This document shows positions 5,636 through 14,667 of a stretch of 17,135 bases of DNA, in pieces (the stretch's first letter is position 1; each line of letters starts with the position of its first letter). Source of the stretch: Clostridia bacterium (GTDB lineage Bacteria; Bacillota; Clostridia; Oscillospirales; CAG-272). Under the pieces are notes generated by a model. That model saw nothing but the letters and a program-made list of their open reading frames with translations, was not told the DNA's origin and did no database searches. The stretch covers positions 1 through 17,135 of the forward strand of contig CAAEBS010000020.1 of NCBI GenBank assembly GCA_900754175.1. The letters run 5' to 3'. A program made the position numbers and the translations under genes.

Positions 5636-6778
5636 TCAGCTCTTTTTCTTTTCTGCGATCACACGCATCATTTCTTCATAGATTCTTTTTCCGGCGTCCG
5701 GGTAAGCGAAAGCGCCAACGGCTTCCTCCATCTGCCGACGCTCCTGCGGATTTCCGACCAGACGTTCCACCGCCTGGGTGACCGCCGCATAATTCATCTG
5801 CTCGCCGCTCTTCCGGGACGGTTCCCGGATCAGCACCGCCGCTCCCGCATCCGCCAGCACCTTGGCGTTTTCATACTGATGGTCGGCGACGACGTTCGGC
5901 GACGGAATCAGCACCGCCGCTTTCTTCATCATGGCAAGCTCGGTAAGCGTCATAGCGCCCGAACGGCAAAGAACCACGTCCGCCGCCGCCATCCACAGCG
6001 GCATATCGTAAATATATTCCCGGAGCACAAGCCGCTCCCGGCGCTCCAGACCATAGCCGGCAAAATCCTGCTTGACCCGCTCATATTCCCGGCTTCCGGC
6101 GGCATGAACGTGCATAACCTCCGGGTTATCCGCCACGACCTTGCGCATGATCTCGATCGCCGCACGGTTGACGGTCGTCGCCCCCTTGCTTCCGCCAAAG
6201 GACAGTATCACGCATTTCACCGTGTCGGGAATTCCGAGCTTTTTCCGTGCCGTCTGCTTATCGGTTGCGGAAAATGCCGCACGCACGGGATTTCCGACCT
6301 TTACGATCCGGTCGGTGGGCTTCAGCTTCTCCGCCGTAGCGTCGAAATTGATCAGAATCCGGTCCACACTCCCCTGCAAACGCCGGACTGCCATGCCCGG
6401 CAGGGCGTTTGACTCATGCACCATGGTCGGCACGCCCAGCTTTGCCGCCGCTTTCAGCGTAGGCCAGCACACGTAGCCGCCGGTACCGATGACGATATCG
6501 GGTCTGAACTCGCCGATCAGCTTTTCCGCCTTGCCCGGCGCCGTCAGAATCCGGTATGCGGCTTTCAGATTGGCAGGAGAAAGCGAACGCCTGATCCCCT
6601 CGATCTCCACGTGATAAATCGGATAGCCCTCTTTTTTTACCAGGCTGTTTTCAATTCCCCGGGAAGTGCCCACAAAGGCAATTTCCGCATCGGGATGATT
6701 CATTCGTATTACATCCGCTATGGCAAGTGCGGGGTTGACGTGTCCCCCCGTCCCGCCGCCGGTCAACAAAACACGCAT
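5636..6778 (-). CDS. murG: UDP-GlcNAc:lipid I N-acetylglucosaminyltransferase MurG
   Basis: Membrane-associated GT28 glycosyltransferase that adds GlcNAc to lipid I to give lipid II on the cytoplasmic face. It has two Rossmann-like halves. The N-terminal half has GGTGGHVNPALA (8-19), GTGGYVCWP (98-106) and HESNALPG (121-128). The C-terminal half has SFGGSKGA (193-200), the donor-site RSGAMTLTEL (272-281) and DHQYENA (299-305). Its 380 residues are slightly above the usual 355-365, mostly because of the C-terminus. The ATG at 6778 follows GAGGGGGACGCCA, an adequate ribosome binding site. It lies 21 bases below ftsW and 38 above ftsQ, with no murC or murB between. Confidence 0.96.
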   Translation of the reverse strand: MRVLLTGGGTGGHVNPALAIADVIRMNHPDAEIAFVGTSRGIENSLVKKEGYPIYHVEIEGIRRSLSPANLKAAYRILTAPGKAEKLIGEFRPDIVIGTGGYVCWPTLKAAAKLGVPTMVHESNALPGMAVRRLQGSVDRILINFDATAEKLKPTDRIVKVGNPVRAAFSATDKQTARKKLGIPDTVKCVILSFGGSKGATTVNRAAIEIMRKVVADNPEVMHVHAAGSREYERVKQDFAGYGLERRERLVLREYIYDMPLWMAAADVVLCRSGAMTLTELAMMKKAAVLIPSPNVVADHQYENAKVLADAGAAVLIREPSRKSGEQMNYAAVTQAVERLVGNPQERRQMEEAVGAFAYPDAGKRIYEEMMRVIAEKKKS

Positions 6779-6799
6779 TGGCGTCCCCCTCGGTCTGAA

Positions 6800-8203
6800 C
6801 TACTTTTTCTGTGTAGAAAATCTGGATATGGAAAGAATAATGCCGATCTCAAAGATCTGAAGCATCAGAGAAGAACCTCCCGAACTGAAAAACGGGAGCG
6901 AAATTCCGGTGTTCGGCATACTGTTGGTGACCACGGCAAGGTTCATGGCGACCTGAAGTCCGATCTTGAAGGTCAGCCCCCAGACGACCAGCGCACAGAA
7001 TTTATCCGGCGCTCTCTGCCCGATTTTGATGCCCCGCCAGATCAGAAGCGCAAACAGAAGAATCAGGATAAACGCTCCGAGGAAGCCAAGTTCCTCGCAG
7101 ATAATGGAAAAAATGAAGTCGTTCTGCGGCTGGGAAACGTAGCCGAATTTCTGCCGGCTGCTCCCAAGTCCCAGTCCGAAAAATCCGCCGGAGCCAATGG
7201 CGTACAGCCCCTGCAGGGTCTGCCATGCCGAACCGAGCGGGTCCGCATTTTCAATGTCCCACCAGATGGCGACACGCTCCTGCGCATAGTCCGATACCAG
7301 AATCAGAAGTACGCCCGCCACCACGATGATCCCGAGAAAGGCGCCGAGATATTTCAGTCGTGTGCCACCCATGAACATGACCGCCACACCGATCATTCCC
7401 ACGATCATAAGACCGGAAATATGTTTTTCCAGGGCGATCAGCCCACAGATCACGCCGATAATCACCATCGGCATCAGAAAGCCGTATTTGAAGCTCCCGC
7501 CGAATTTATGCGTGGAGCATATCTGCTTTTCGTACTTGGACATATACAGCGCCAGCATCATGACCACCGCCATTTTGGCAACCTCGGAGGGCTGAATGGT
7601 AATGATCTTGAGGTCCAGCCAACGCTGGGCGCCGCCGCCCGTGCTACCGATCACCAGCACCAGCAACAGTAGGAAAATGGAAACGATATACGCACCGGCG
7701 CCGAACACCCGCCAGAACCACGGGCGGGCATAGATGACAAACAATGCGGTAACCACGATTGCCACGGCGGAAAACAAAAGGTACCGCCACAGAAAATACG
7801 ACGAGCTGTCATAATAGCGCTCGGCATACACGGCACTGGCACTGTACGACATTACGGCGCCAAAGCCGATAAGGAGCATTGCCCAAAGCAGAAACCACAT
7901 ATCAATACCGCCCCGTTTGAGCGGTACGCTCTCGTCCGGCGGTGGAGCCGGTTTCAAAGGCTCCTGAAAGATCACGTCGTTATCGGCACGCTCCAGCTGT
8001 CGTCTGGCGTCTGCCGCCCGGTATTTTTCCCGCACAAGCTGGGGGAGCGACCGGGAATTTTTGCTTTTTTCCCCCTGCGGCTCCTTTTCCGGGAGCTTTT
8101 GTTCCTCCTGATCTTCCGATGGCTCGGAGGCTTTCGGCTCCGGTTCGCCCAGAAAATCTTCAAGCTCCTGCCGAAGCCCGGATTTCTTTTCTTTCCGCTT
8201 CAA
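6800..8203 (-). CDS. ftsW: septal peptidoglycan polymerase FtsW (SEDS family)
   Basis: Multi-pass SEDS glycosyltransferase that polymerises lipid II with its class B PBP partner, here probably the gene at 12329-14596. The membrane core starts near residue 101. Conserved loops include GAQRWLDL (191-198), QPSEVAK (204-210), D321 in ADPLGSAWQTLQGLYAIGSG (320-339), which fits the catalytic aspartate, GLGLGSSRQK (343-352), PQNDFIFSIICEELG (359-373), NTGISLPFFSSGGSS (431-445) and a short C-terminus. The start is TTG at 8203, set by a strong GGGGAGG 8 bases upstream; the next ATG would remove the first 101 residues. That N-terminus is a hydrophilic, highly charged cytoplasmic extension (E/K/P-rich) not found in typical FtsW. 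RodA is the alternative, but dcw context favours FtsW. Confidence 0.95.
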   Translation of the reverse strand: MKRKEKKSGLRQELEDFLGEPEPKASEPSEDQEEQKLPEKEPQGEKSKNSRSLPQLVREKYRAADARRQLERADNDVIFQEPLKPAPPPDESVPLKRGGIDMWFLLWAMLLIGFGAVMSYSASAVYAERYYDSSSYFLWRYLLFSAVAIVVTALFVIYARPWFWRVFGAGAYIVSIFLLLLVLVIGSTGGGAQRWLDLKIITIQPSEVAKMAVVMMLALYMSKYEKQICSTHKFGGSFKYGFLMPMVIIGVICGLIALEKHISGLMIVGMIGVAVMFMGGTRLKYLGAFLGIIVVAGVLLILVSDYAQERVAIWWDIENADPLGSAWQTLQGLYAIGSGGFFGLGLGSSRQKFGYVSQPQNDFIFSIICEELGFLGAFILILLFALLIWRGIKIGQRAPDKFCALVVWGLTFKIGLQVAMNLAVVTNSMPNTGISLPFFSSGGSSLMLQIFEIGIILSISRFSTQKK

Positions 8204-8247
8204 GATCCGTTCCTCCCCTCGGAAAATTCAATGTGCAAAGCGTCTCC

Positions 8248-9240
8248 TTAAAGTCCGAACCACGCCAGCACGCAGAGCAAAAACGTGACCGCAGAAAATA
8301 CGGCAACCACGGTTCCCTCTTTCCACCCACACTGCTCAAAGTGGTGGTGGATCGGCGCCATTTTGAAGATACGCTTGTTTCTCAGCTTGAAACTGCCGAC
8401 CTGCAAAATAACCGAAAGCGCCTCCAGCACGTAAACGCCGCCGGCAAGGAAAATGATCATCGGCTCGTTGATTACAAACGCCATGCCGGTCACGGCTCCG
8501 CCGAGGAACAGCGAGCCGGTGTCCCCCATGAACACCTTTGCGGGGTGAAGATTGTAGATCAGAAATCCGATCAGCGCACCGATCAGCGCCCCCGAGATCA
8601 GCGTCAGCGAAACGTTGAGGAAGCTGAACGCCACGAAGGCGAAAAATGCCGAGACCACGAGGGTCACGCTTCCCGCCAGACCGTCGATACCGTCGGTCAG
8701 GTTGACGCTGTTGACAATTCCCACAATCAGAAACAGCGCAAAAATATAATAGACGATCCCCAGCTCCACCGAACGGTTGGTAAAGGGGATGTGAAGCTCG
8801 GTGTCGATATAACCGAGAAATTTCAGAAGCAGGACGTAAGCCGTCGCCGCCACGACCTGAAGCAGGAATTTCTGGTGCGCTTTCAGCCCCTCATTCTGCT
8901 TTTTCATCAGCTTGCGGTAATCGTCCACAAAGCCGATCATACCGTTCATCACGGCAAGTGCCATGGTAAGCGCCAGCGGGATCAGCTCGCTCTGCCTGTG
9001 GTGCACGGCGTAATAAATCGCCATGCCGGTGAGCACCAGCATGATCGCCATGATAAAGCAGATGCCGCCCATGGTAGGCGTTCCCTCCTTGGAGCGGTGC
9101 CACGTCGGTCCCTCCGGGCGGATCGACTGACCGATCTTTTTGCCCCGCAGAATCGGGATAATAAAGTGGGAAAGTATCGCCGTAAGAAGAAACGACGATA
9201 CTCCCGTAATCAGAAATTCCCAAAAAAGCTCTGTTGACAT
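8248..9240 (-). CDS. mraY: phospho-MurNAc-pentapeptide translocase MraY
   Basis: Integral membrane enzyme that transfers phospho-MurNAc-pentapeptide from UDP to undecaprenyl phosphate, making lipid I. Its 330 residues have the usual multi-helix pattern. Diagnostic motifs are RPEGPTWHRSKEGTPTMGG (41-59), GFVDDYRK (103-110, D106-D107), NSVNLTDGIDGLAG (177-190), VFMGDTGSL (236-244) and the HHH loop APIHHHFE (295-302). The ATG at 9240 is chosen with GGAG 6 bases before it, instead of an upstream in-frame TTG at 9276 that overlaps murF. It lies 23 bases below murF. The gene that normally follows, murD, is missing, and ftsW begins 44 bases on. Confidence 0.97.
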   Translation of the reverse strand: MSTELFWEFLITGVSSFLLTAILSHFIIPILRGKKIGQSIRPEGPTWHRSKEGTPTMGGICFIMAIMLVLTGMAIYYAVHHRQSELIPLALTMALAVMNGMIGFVDDYRKLMKKQNEGLKAHQKFLLQVVAATAYVLLLKFLGYIDTELHIPFTNRSVELGIVYYIFALFLIVGIVNSVNLTDGIDGLAGSVTLVVSAFFAFVAFSFLNVSLTLISGALIGALIGFLIYNLHPAKVFMGDTGSLFLGGAVTGMAFVINEPMIIFLAGGVYVLEALSVILQVGSFKLRNKRIFKMAPIHHHFEQCGWKEGTVVAVFSAVTFLLCVLAWFGL

Positions 9241-9263
9241 TCCATACTCCAGGTTCCGTAATC

Positions 9264-10712
9264 TTATGAGCGGCAAAGTCTGTCGCTGTGTTCTTTCAGG
9301 TAGCTGAGAATCCGCTCCGCCGCCGCTCCCCGGCTTGCCTTGACCAGCAGGGTATCGCCGGCTTTGAGGGTGTGGAGAAGCATTTCTCCCGTGATGTCGG
9401 GACGGGTAATGTCACAGTTCCGGTAAATATTTTCGTTGAGCATACCGCCAAGCACGGCTCCGCCGGCAATATGGTCCGCCGATTTTCCGAAGGTATAAAG
9501 GCATTTTCCGCCTGCCTGCGCAAAGTAAGTGCCGACAGCCTCGTGGAGAGCGTCGGAGGTAGCGCCGAGCTCATACATATCGCCCAGCACCGCCGTCATT
9601 CTGCCTCTGCCGTGTTCCATCGTCACCTGCTGCAATACGCCGATCGCCGCACGCATCGACTCCGGACTTGCATTGTAGCAGTCCTCGATCACGGTAATGC
9701 CGCCAAGCCCGTAAATATTCTGTCTCATTCCCACCGGAACGAAATTCTTCAGTCCCCGCAGAATTGCCGGGATCTCCATATTCATCCGCACGCCCACGGC
9801 AAACGCAAAGAGTGCGGCATAGATGTTATGTTTTCCGATGGTCGGAATGATTACGTTTTCCACGACCTTGCCACGGTAGCAGATATCAAACACCGTCCGG
9901 GCACCCAGGGGGCGAACGTTTACGGCACGGAAGTCGCAGTTTTCGCCGAAGCCGACGTAAACCGGCGCAAAATCCATTACCGGATAATGGCGAAGCAGGT
10001 CGTCGTCTCCGTTGAGAAGCAGGGTTCCGCCCTTTTTCAGTCCTCTCATGATCTCCATTTTTGCCCGGCAGATATTCTCCCGGCTTCCGAGATACTCCAT
10101 ATGAGAAGAACCGATGCAGGTCACGATAGCAATATCCGGCTCGGCGATACGGGACAGATATTCGATCTCACCGAAATCGCTCATACCCATTTCCAGAACC
10201 GACACTTCGGTGTCACGGCTCATGGACAGCATGGAAAGCGGCATTCCGATGTTGCTGTTATAGTTGCCCTCGGTCTTGTGGACCCGCAGGCTTTCGGAAA
10301 GCACGGCGGCTACAAATTCCTTGGTCGTGGTCTTGCCCACGCTTCCGGTGATCGCCACCTTGCGGTGACTGGTCCGGCGGTCATACGCCTTTGCCAGTTC
10401 TCCCACGGCACGCAGAGAATCCTCTACCACCACCGCCACATACTTGCGGTCGGTCAGCACGTCGGGAATCCGCTCGCAGAGAATACATTCGCTTCCCGAG
10501 GAAAGAGCGGCGCCTATATAATTATGACCGTCCACCTTTGCCCCGTCGATCGCCACGAAGAGCGTTTCCGCCGAGGTCTCACGGGAATCGGTGGATACAA
10601 ATCGGAAAGGAAGATCCTTGTTGGTCTCCCCGCCCACACAGCAAAGCACGCCCTTGCAGATACGGGCAAGCTCCGCCATTGTCAGTTCATTGCATCCTAC
10701 ATTGACTTTCAT
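9264..10712 (-). CDS. murF: UDP-MurNAc-tripeptide--D-Ala-D-Ala ligase MurF
   Basis: Cytosolic ATP-dependent Mur ligase that adds D-Ala-D-Ala to the UDP-MurNAc-tripeptide, the last soluble step before MraY. Of 482 residues, the N-terminal substrate domain contains VSTDSRE (39-45). The central domain has the P-loop ITGSVGKTTTKE (121-132), EGNYNSNIGMPL (148-159) and EMGM (174-177). The C-terminal domain has DCYNASPESM and LGDMYELG. The MurF-type TGSVGKTTTK loop separates it from MurE and MurD. The ATG at 10712 follows AAAGGAT at a normal distance. It lies 46 bases below murE, with a small hairpin in the gap, and is followed by mraY. Confidence 0.96.
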   Translation of the reverse strand: MKVNVGCNELTMAELARICKGVLCCVGGETNKDLPFRFVSTDSRETSAETLFVAIDGAKVDGHNYIGAALSSGSECILCERIPDVLTDRKYVAVVVEDSLRAVGELAKAYDRRTSHRKVAITGSVGKTTTKEFVAAVLSESLRVHKTEGNYNSNIGMPLSMLSMSRDTEVSVLEMGMSDFGEIEYLSRIAEPDIAIVTCIGSSHMEYLGSRENICRAKMEIMRGLKKGGTLLLNGDDDLLRHYPVMDFAPVYVGFGENCDFRAVNVRPLGARTVFDICYRGKVVENVIIPTIGKHNIYAALFAFAVGVRMNMEIPAILRGLKNFVPVGMRQNIYGLGGITVIEDCYNASPESMRAAIGVLQQVTMEHGRGRMTAVLGDMYELGATSDALHEAVGTYFAQAGGKCLYTFGKSADHIAGGAVLGGMLNENIYRNCDITRPDITGEMLLHTLKAGDTLLVKASRGAAAERILSYLKEHSDRLCRS

Positions 10713-10738
10713 TTTGAGCTATCCTTTCTGTCATACGC

Positions 10739-10756
10739 CGGCACCCGGCGGTGCCG
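10739..10756. other. small intercistronic hairpin between murE and murF
   Basis: CGGCACC and GGTGCCG pair over 7 bp with a 4-base loop (CGGC), just after the murE stop. There is no U-tract, so full termination is unlikely. It may protect or process the mRNA, or be chance in GC-rich DNA. Confidence 0.35.
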
Positions 10757-10758
10757 TA

Positions 10759-12273
10759 TCATTCTCCGGTCTTTGATTTTTTGTGATATCGCAGAAAGGC
10801 TTCCCGCACAATCTGCGCCTCGCAGAACGGCACTCTGCCCTCTGCGTTGATCTCATACTGTTCATGTCCCTTGCCGGCAAGCAACAGACAATCTCCCGCT
10901 TCCAGCTCCTTTACGGCAAAGGCGATGGCACGCTCCCTGCCCCGGATCATGGCAAACGGAACCCGGCAATCCATCCCGCCGAGAATGTCGGACAGGATTC
11001 TTTCCGGCGGCTCGCTCCGGCTGTTATCCTCTGTCAGGATAATGGCATCCGCTCCCCGGCAGGCGACCTGCGCCATCAGGGCACGCTTGCCACGGTCACG
11101 GTCTCCGCCGCAACCGAACAGCAGTATGATGCGCCCCGCATGAAAGCTCCTCACGCCGCTCAGCAGTTTTTCCAGAGCGTCCGGGGTGTGGGCGTAATCG
11201 ATGAGTACCGAAAAGTCGGGTGCGTCCTCCGGCGTATCCGAAAGCTTTACCGCCTCCATTCGTCCGGGCGCTCCCTGCGCCTTTGCAAGCGAAGCCGCAA
11301 TAATCTGCGGCTCTGCGCCGTAAAGCAGGGCGACCGCCGCCGCTTCCAGCGAATTGATAACCATGAATTCCCCGACCAGGGGAAGCGAAAGGGCAAGCGT
11401 CTCTGCCCCGTAGCGAAGCCGGAAGTCAAAGCCCTCCGCACCACGCATCCGAACGTCGCAAGCCGTAAAGTCGGCGTTCCCGCCAACCGAACAGCCGTAT
11501 ATTTTATAGGGAAGCTCCCGGCACAGCCTGACGCCCGACGGGTCGTCAAGGTTGACCACCGCACGGCGGCACATACCGAAAAGCTTTTTCTTTGCCTGAT
11601 AATAATTTTCCATGTTTCCATGGAAATCAAGGTGATCCTGCGTCAGATTGGTAAACACGGCGGTGTCAAATACAATGGCGTCGCATTTTCCGAGCGCCAA
11701 CGCATGGGATGTCACCTCCATGCAGACGTACTCCACACCGTCCTGCACCATCCGTGCAAGCATTTCATACAGCACGTCGGGGTCCGGTGTCGTCATGTTG
11801 GCAAGCCTGCCGCCGCTGTGCAGATCCATTTTTCTTTGTTCTGCCGAATGGGACCCGACCGTTCCGATCACGCCCACCCGGTGCCCTGCCGCCTCCAAAA
11901 GAGAGCAAAGCAGACAGGTAACCGACGTTTTGCCGTTGGTTCCCGTCACACCGATGATCTTCAGTTTTTCCGCCGGGTTGCCAAACCAGGCATTGTAGAG
12001 CAGAGCAGACGCACTCCTTGTGTTCTCAATCATGATAATTGCGGCACCACCCACACACACATCACGCATATACTCTGCTACAATGACCGATGCACCCGCC
12101 CGGACCGCCTCCTCCATATAAAGGTGACCGTCTGTATGCAGTCCCTTTACGCACAGGAAAAGGCATCCTGCGGTAATCTTACGGGAATCGGTAGCGATCC
12201 CCGTGATTTCAATGTTTCCCTTGTCGGGCGGACACACAAGCCCCGCCCTGTCGAAAAGCTCTGCCAGCCGCAT
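10759..12273 (-). CDS. murE: UDP-MurNAc-dipeptide--diamino acid ligase MurE
   Basis: Cytosolic Mur ligase that adds the third-position diamino acid to UDP-MurNAc-L-Ala-D-Glu. Of 504 residues, the N-terminal domain has ATDSRKITAG (27-36). The ATPase domain has GVTGTNGKTS (108-117), TTPDP (161-165), EVTSHAL (186-192), TNLTQDHLDFHG (208-219) and YYQAK (224-228), whose lysine fits the carbamylated position. The C-terminal domain has DYAHTPDALE (359-368), GCGGDRDRGKR (387-397) and GKGHEQYE (467-474). The residue-selecting motif reads DNSR (416-419) where DNPR marks meso-diaminopimelate enzymes; the retained arginine favours meso-DAP. The ATG at 12273 has CGGAGG 6 bases before it, so an upstream in-frame TTG (12291) is rejected. 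It lies 55 bases below the PBP gene. Confidence 0.95.
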   Translation of the reverse strand: MRLAELFDRAGLVCPPDKGNIEITGIATDSRKITAGCLFLCVKGLHTDGHLYMEEAVRAGASVIVAEYMRDVCVGGAAIIMIENTRSASALLYNAWFGNPAEKLKIIGVTGTNGKTSVTCLLCSLLEAAGHRVGVIGTVGSHSAEQRKMDLHSGGRLANMTTPDPDVLYEMLARMVQDGVEYVCMEVTSHALALGKCDAIVFDTAVFTNLTQDHLDFHGNMENYYQAKKKLFGMCRRAVVNLDDPSGVRLCRELPYKIYGCSVGGNADFTACDVRMRGAEGFDFRLRYGAETLALSLPLVGEFMVINSLEAAAVALLYGAEPQIIAASLAKAQGAPGRMEAVKLSDTPEDAPDFSVLIDYAHTPDALEKLLSGVRSFHAGRIILLFGCGGDRDRGKRALMAQVACRGADAIILTEDNSRSEPPERILSDILGGMDCRVPFAMIRGRERAIAFAVKELEAGDCLLLAGKGHEQYEINAEGRVPFCEAQIVREAFLRYHKKSKTGE

Positions 12274-12328
12274 ACAACGCCTCCGAAGCAAAAATTGTTT
12301 TCACTTCCCGGCGTTCTCCGGCAACGGA

Positions 12329-14596
12329 TCAGTAATCCGCTCCTTCCGAGCCTTCTTCATAAAAAGTAATGGTAATCACCGTTCCGGCAGGGACCATGGT
12401 TCCCGCCGCAACCGACTGTGCGCAAACCCTTGCGCCGGTGCCTGACAGATAGCTGGAGCTTCCGACAATGCGGACATTCAACCCCAGATTGACCAGGCTC
12501 TGCGTTGCATAAATTGCGGTCTTCCCCATCAGATCGGGAACTTCTACGCTGTCCGAGGGCTTTGCGTCCCCAAGATACAGCACGATGCAACCCGAGGTAC
12601 GCTCGATCGTCGTACCCGCCGCAGGCGTCTGCCGCTTCACGGTGTCGCCCGAGCCGACCACACGGTAGGTAAGCCCCGCCTTGGTAATGGCTTCCTGCGC
12701 ACTGGCAAGCGACCAGTTGGCATAACTTCCGACCTTCACTGCCTTTTTGGCAAGCTCCGCATCGGTGTATCTGGCTTCGACTCCGAGATACGGCATAATG
12801 TTCTCAAGCGCCGCCGCCACATACGGTGCCGCCACAACGCTTCCGTAAAGGACGCCCTGCGTCGGCTCATCCACAATAATAATCATGGCAATTTCGGGAT
12901 CGTCTGCCGGAGCATACGCTACCGTGGAACAGATGTACATTCCCTCTTTGCCGGCATTTTTCTTTTCCGAGGTACCGGTTTTCGCCGCTACCCGATAACC
13001 CGCCACATAGGCGTTTTTGGCACCTCCGTTTCCGGAAACGCCCTCCTCCAGGATTTTGGAGACCGTCTTGCAGGTTTCTTCACTGACCACCTGCCGCTTG
13101 ACCGCAACCTCATGCTGATAGATGATGTTGCCGGAGTTGTCGGTGATCTGATCCACCAGATACGGAGTCACCAGCTTACCGCCATTGGCAACGGCGGCAA
13201 CGGCGCAGATCTGCTGAATCGGCGTTACGTTGAAGTTCTGACCGAAAGCGTAAATGGCAAGGTCCAGACCCGACATTTCCGAGGTGAAGATACTGCTACC
13301 CTCGCCCGGCAGGTCGATACCGGTCTTTTCCCGGTAACCGAACGCCTTTACGTATTCGGTGTATTTATCCACGCCCACCCGTTCGCCAAGCGTCATGAAC
13401 CATACGTTGCAGGACTGCTGAAGTCCCACGGGAAAGGTAATGGAGCCGTGACCGGTGGTCTTATGGCAATGAATCCGGTGACCGAGCACGACCTTGTAGC
13501 CGGGACAGCTCACCGATTCGGTAAGGTTTACTTTGTTTTCCTCCAGCGCCATGGAGGAGGTAATGATCTTGAAAGTGGAACCGGGGATGTAGCTCTCGGT
13601 CACCGCCTTGTTGGACCACATGGAGGTGAGCAGATCCCTTTGCAGGTTGCTGTATTCCTCCGAGTCCACGGCGTATCCGCTGGAAGCAAGTTTTTCACTG
13701 GAGATCGCATCCATTGCCCACGGGTCGTTCAGGTTGAAGCCGCCCGACGTCGCCATTGCCAGAATGGCTCCGGTCTTGACGTTCATCACGATTCCGCACG
13801 CACGGTTCTGCGCCGCATGGTCGGAAACCGTTTGCTCCAGTTGCTCCTCCAGAAAGTTCTGTACCGAGCTGTCAATGGTCGTATGCAGATTGTAGCCGTC
13901 CACGGCTTCAATATAACTGGCGTAGTCGAAAGGCATTTCGTTTCCGTAGGAATCTCTCGCCTTAATGTAGTATCCGTCAACGCCGCTCAAATATTCATTA
14001 TATTGATATTCCAGTCCGTAAAGTCCCACGCCGTCGCTGCTGGTGAATCCCAGAATGTGTGACGCCAGAGAGTTTGCGGGGTAGTAGCGGGTGCTCTGGG
14101 CTTCCAGATACACCATGGTCTGAAGCTTGTTTGCGTCGATGAATTCCCGCACCCGGTCGGCGGTTTCCTCGTCAACCTTTCTCTTTATGGTACGGTCCAG
14201 ATATCTGGTGTACTCGGTCGCCTGCTTGTAGACCGAATCGTAAGAAACGCCGAGCAATTCGGACAGTCCCTTTGCGATCATGTCGGCGTACCGGACGTTG
14301 CTTCCCTCCTCCAGCGCATCCTGCGCACTCTGAATGGAGGACGGCGATATAAACGCACGGTAGGTTGTAATATTGGTGGCAAGCACGTTGCCGTTGGTAT
14401 CGTATATTTTTCCTCGATCCGCCGCCACCGGCGATTCGGTCGTCATCTGATTTATAACCTTTGACTGATATTTATCAAAATCGACCGTCTGAATGATCAG
14501 TATCCGGATCATCAGAACCGCAAAAACGGCAAAAACCAGAATTCCGACCAGAAAGGATCGTCTCAGCGCATTGCTGCTGACAGGACCTTCTGACAT
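12329..14596 (-). CDS. ftsI: class B penicillin-binding protein, FtsI/PBP2B/SpoVD family, with two PASTA domains
   Basis: Septal peptidoglycan transpeptidase of 755 residues, anchored by one membrane helix (about 14-36). The dimerisation domain starts near 55 with AADRGKIYDTNGNVLA (58-73). The transpeptidase domain carries all three catalytic motifs: S340-TF-K343 with the nucleophilic serine, S395-C-N397, and K539-T-G541. Two PASTA repeats follow (about 614-677 and 684-746), as in Gram-positive PBP2x/PBP2B/SpoVD. GGGAGGGG precedes the ATG at 14596. It lies between the ftsL-like gene (71-base gap) and murE. Only one such PBP is present, so whether it serves vegetative division (PBP2B) or spore cortex (SpoVD) cannot be settled; pairing with ftsL and ftsW favours division. 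Confidence 0.95.
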   Translation of the reverse strand: MSEGPVSSNALRRSFLVGILVFAVFAVLMIRILIIQTVDFDKYQSKVINQMTTESPVAADRGKIYDTNGNVLATNITTYRAFISPSSIQSAQDALEEGSNVRYADMIAKGLSELLGVSYDSVYKQATEYTRYLDRTIKRKVDEETADRVREFIDANKLQTMVYLEAQSTRYYPANSLASHILGFTSSDGVGLYGLEYQYNEYLSGVDGYYIKARDSYGNEMPFDYASYIEAVDGYNLHTTIDSSVQNFLEEQLEQTVSDHAAQNRACGIVMNVKTGAILAMATSGGFNLNDPWAMDAISSEKLASSGYAVDSEEYSNLQRDLLTSMWSNKAVTESYIPGSTFKIITSSMALEENKVNLTESVSCPGYKVVLGHRIHCHKTTGHGSITFPVGLQQSCNVWFMTLGERVGVDKYTEYVKAFGYREKTGIDLPGEGSSIFTSEMSGLDLAIYAFGQNFNVTPIQQICAVAAVANGGKLVTPYLVDQITDNSGNIIYQHEVAVKRQVVSEETCKTVSKILEEGVSGNGGAKNAYVAGYRVAAKTGTSEKKNAGKEGMYICSTVAYAPADDPEIAMIIIVDEPTQGVLYGSVVAAPYVAAALENIMPYLGVEARYTDAELAKKAVKVGSYANWSLASAQEAITKAGLTYRVVGSGDTVKRQTPAAGTTIERTSGCIVLYLGDAKPSDSVEVPDLMGKTAIYATQSLVNLGLNVRIVGSSSYLSGTGARVCAQSVAAGTMVPAGTVITITFYEEGSEGADY

Positions 14597-14667
14597 TGGT
14601 TCCCCTCCCGCCGGACTCTGTCCGGAGATTTTTCTGTATTATCCTATGCCGGGAATCCGGACAATAT

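Noticed and set aside
9288..12369. Two long plus-strand open frames (about 520 codons each) opposite murF and murE
   Set aside because: They are antisense shadows of confidently identified genes, with low-complexity H/R/Q-rich translations and no family motifs.
14597..14667. Hairpin (CCGGAC/GTCCGG) in the ftsL-PBP gap as a terminator or internal promoter region
   Set aside because: The stem is only 6 bp, the T-run lies on the wrong side for minus-strand transcripts, and no convincing -35/-10 pair is present.
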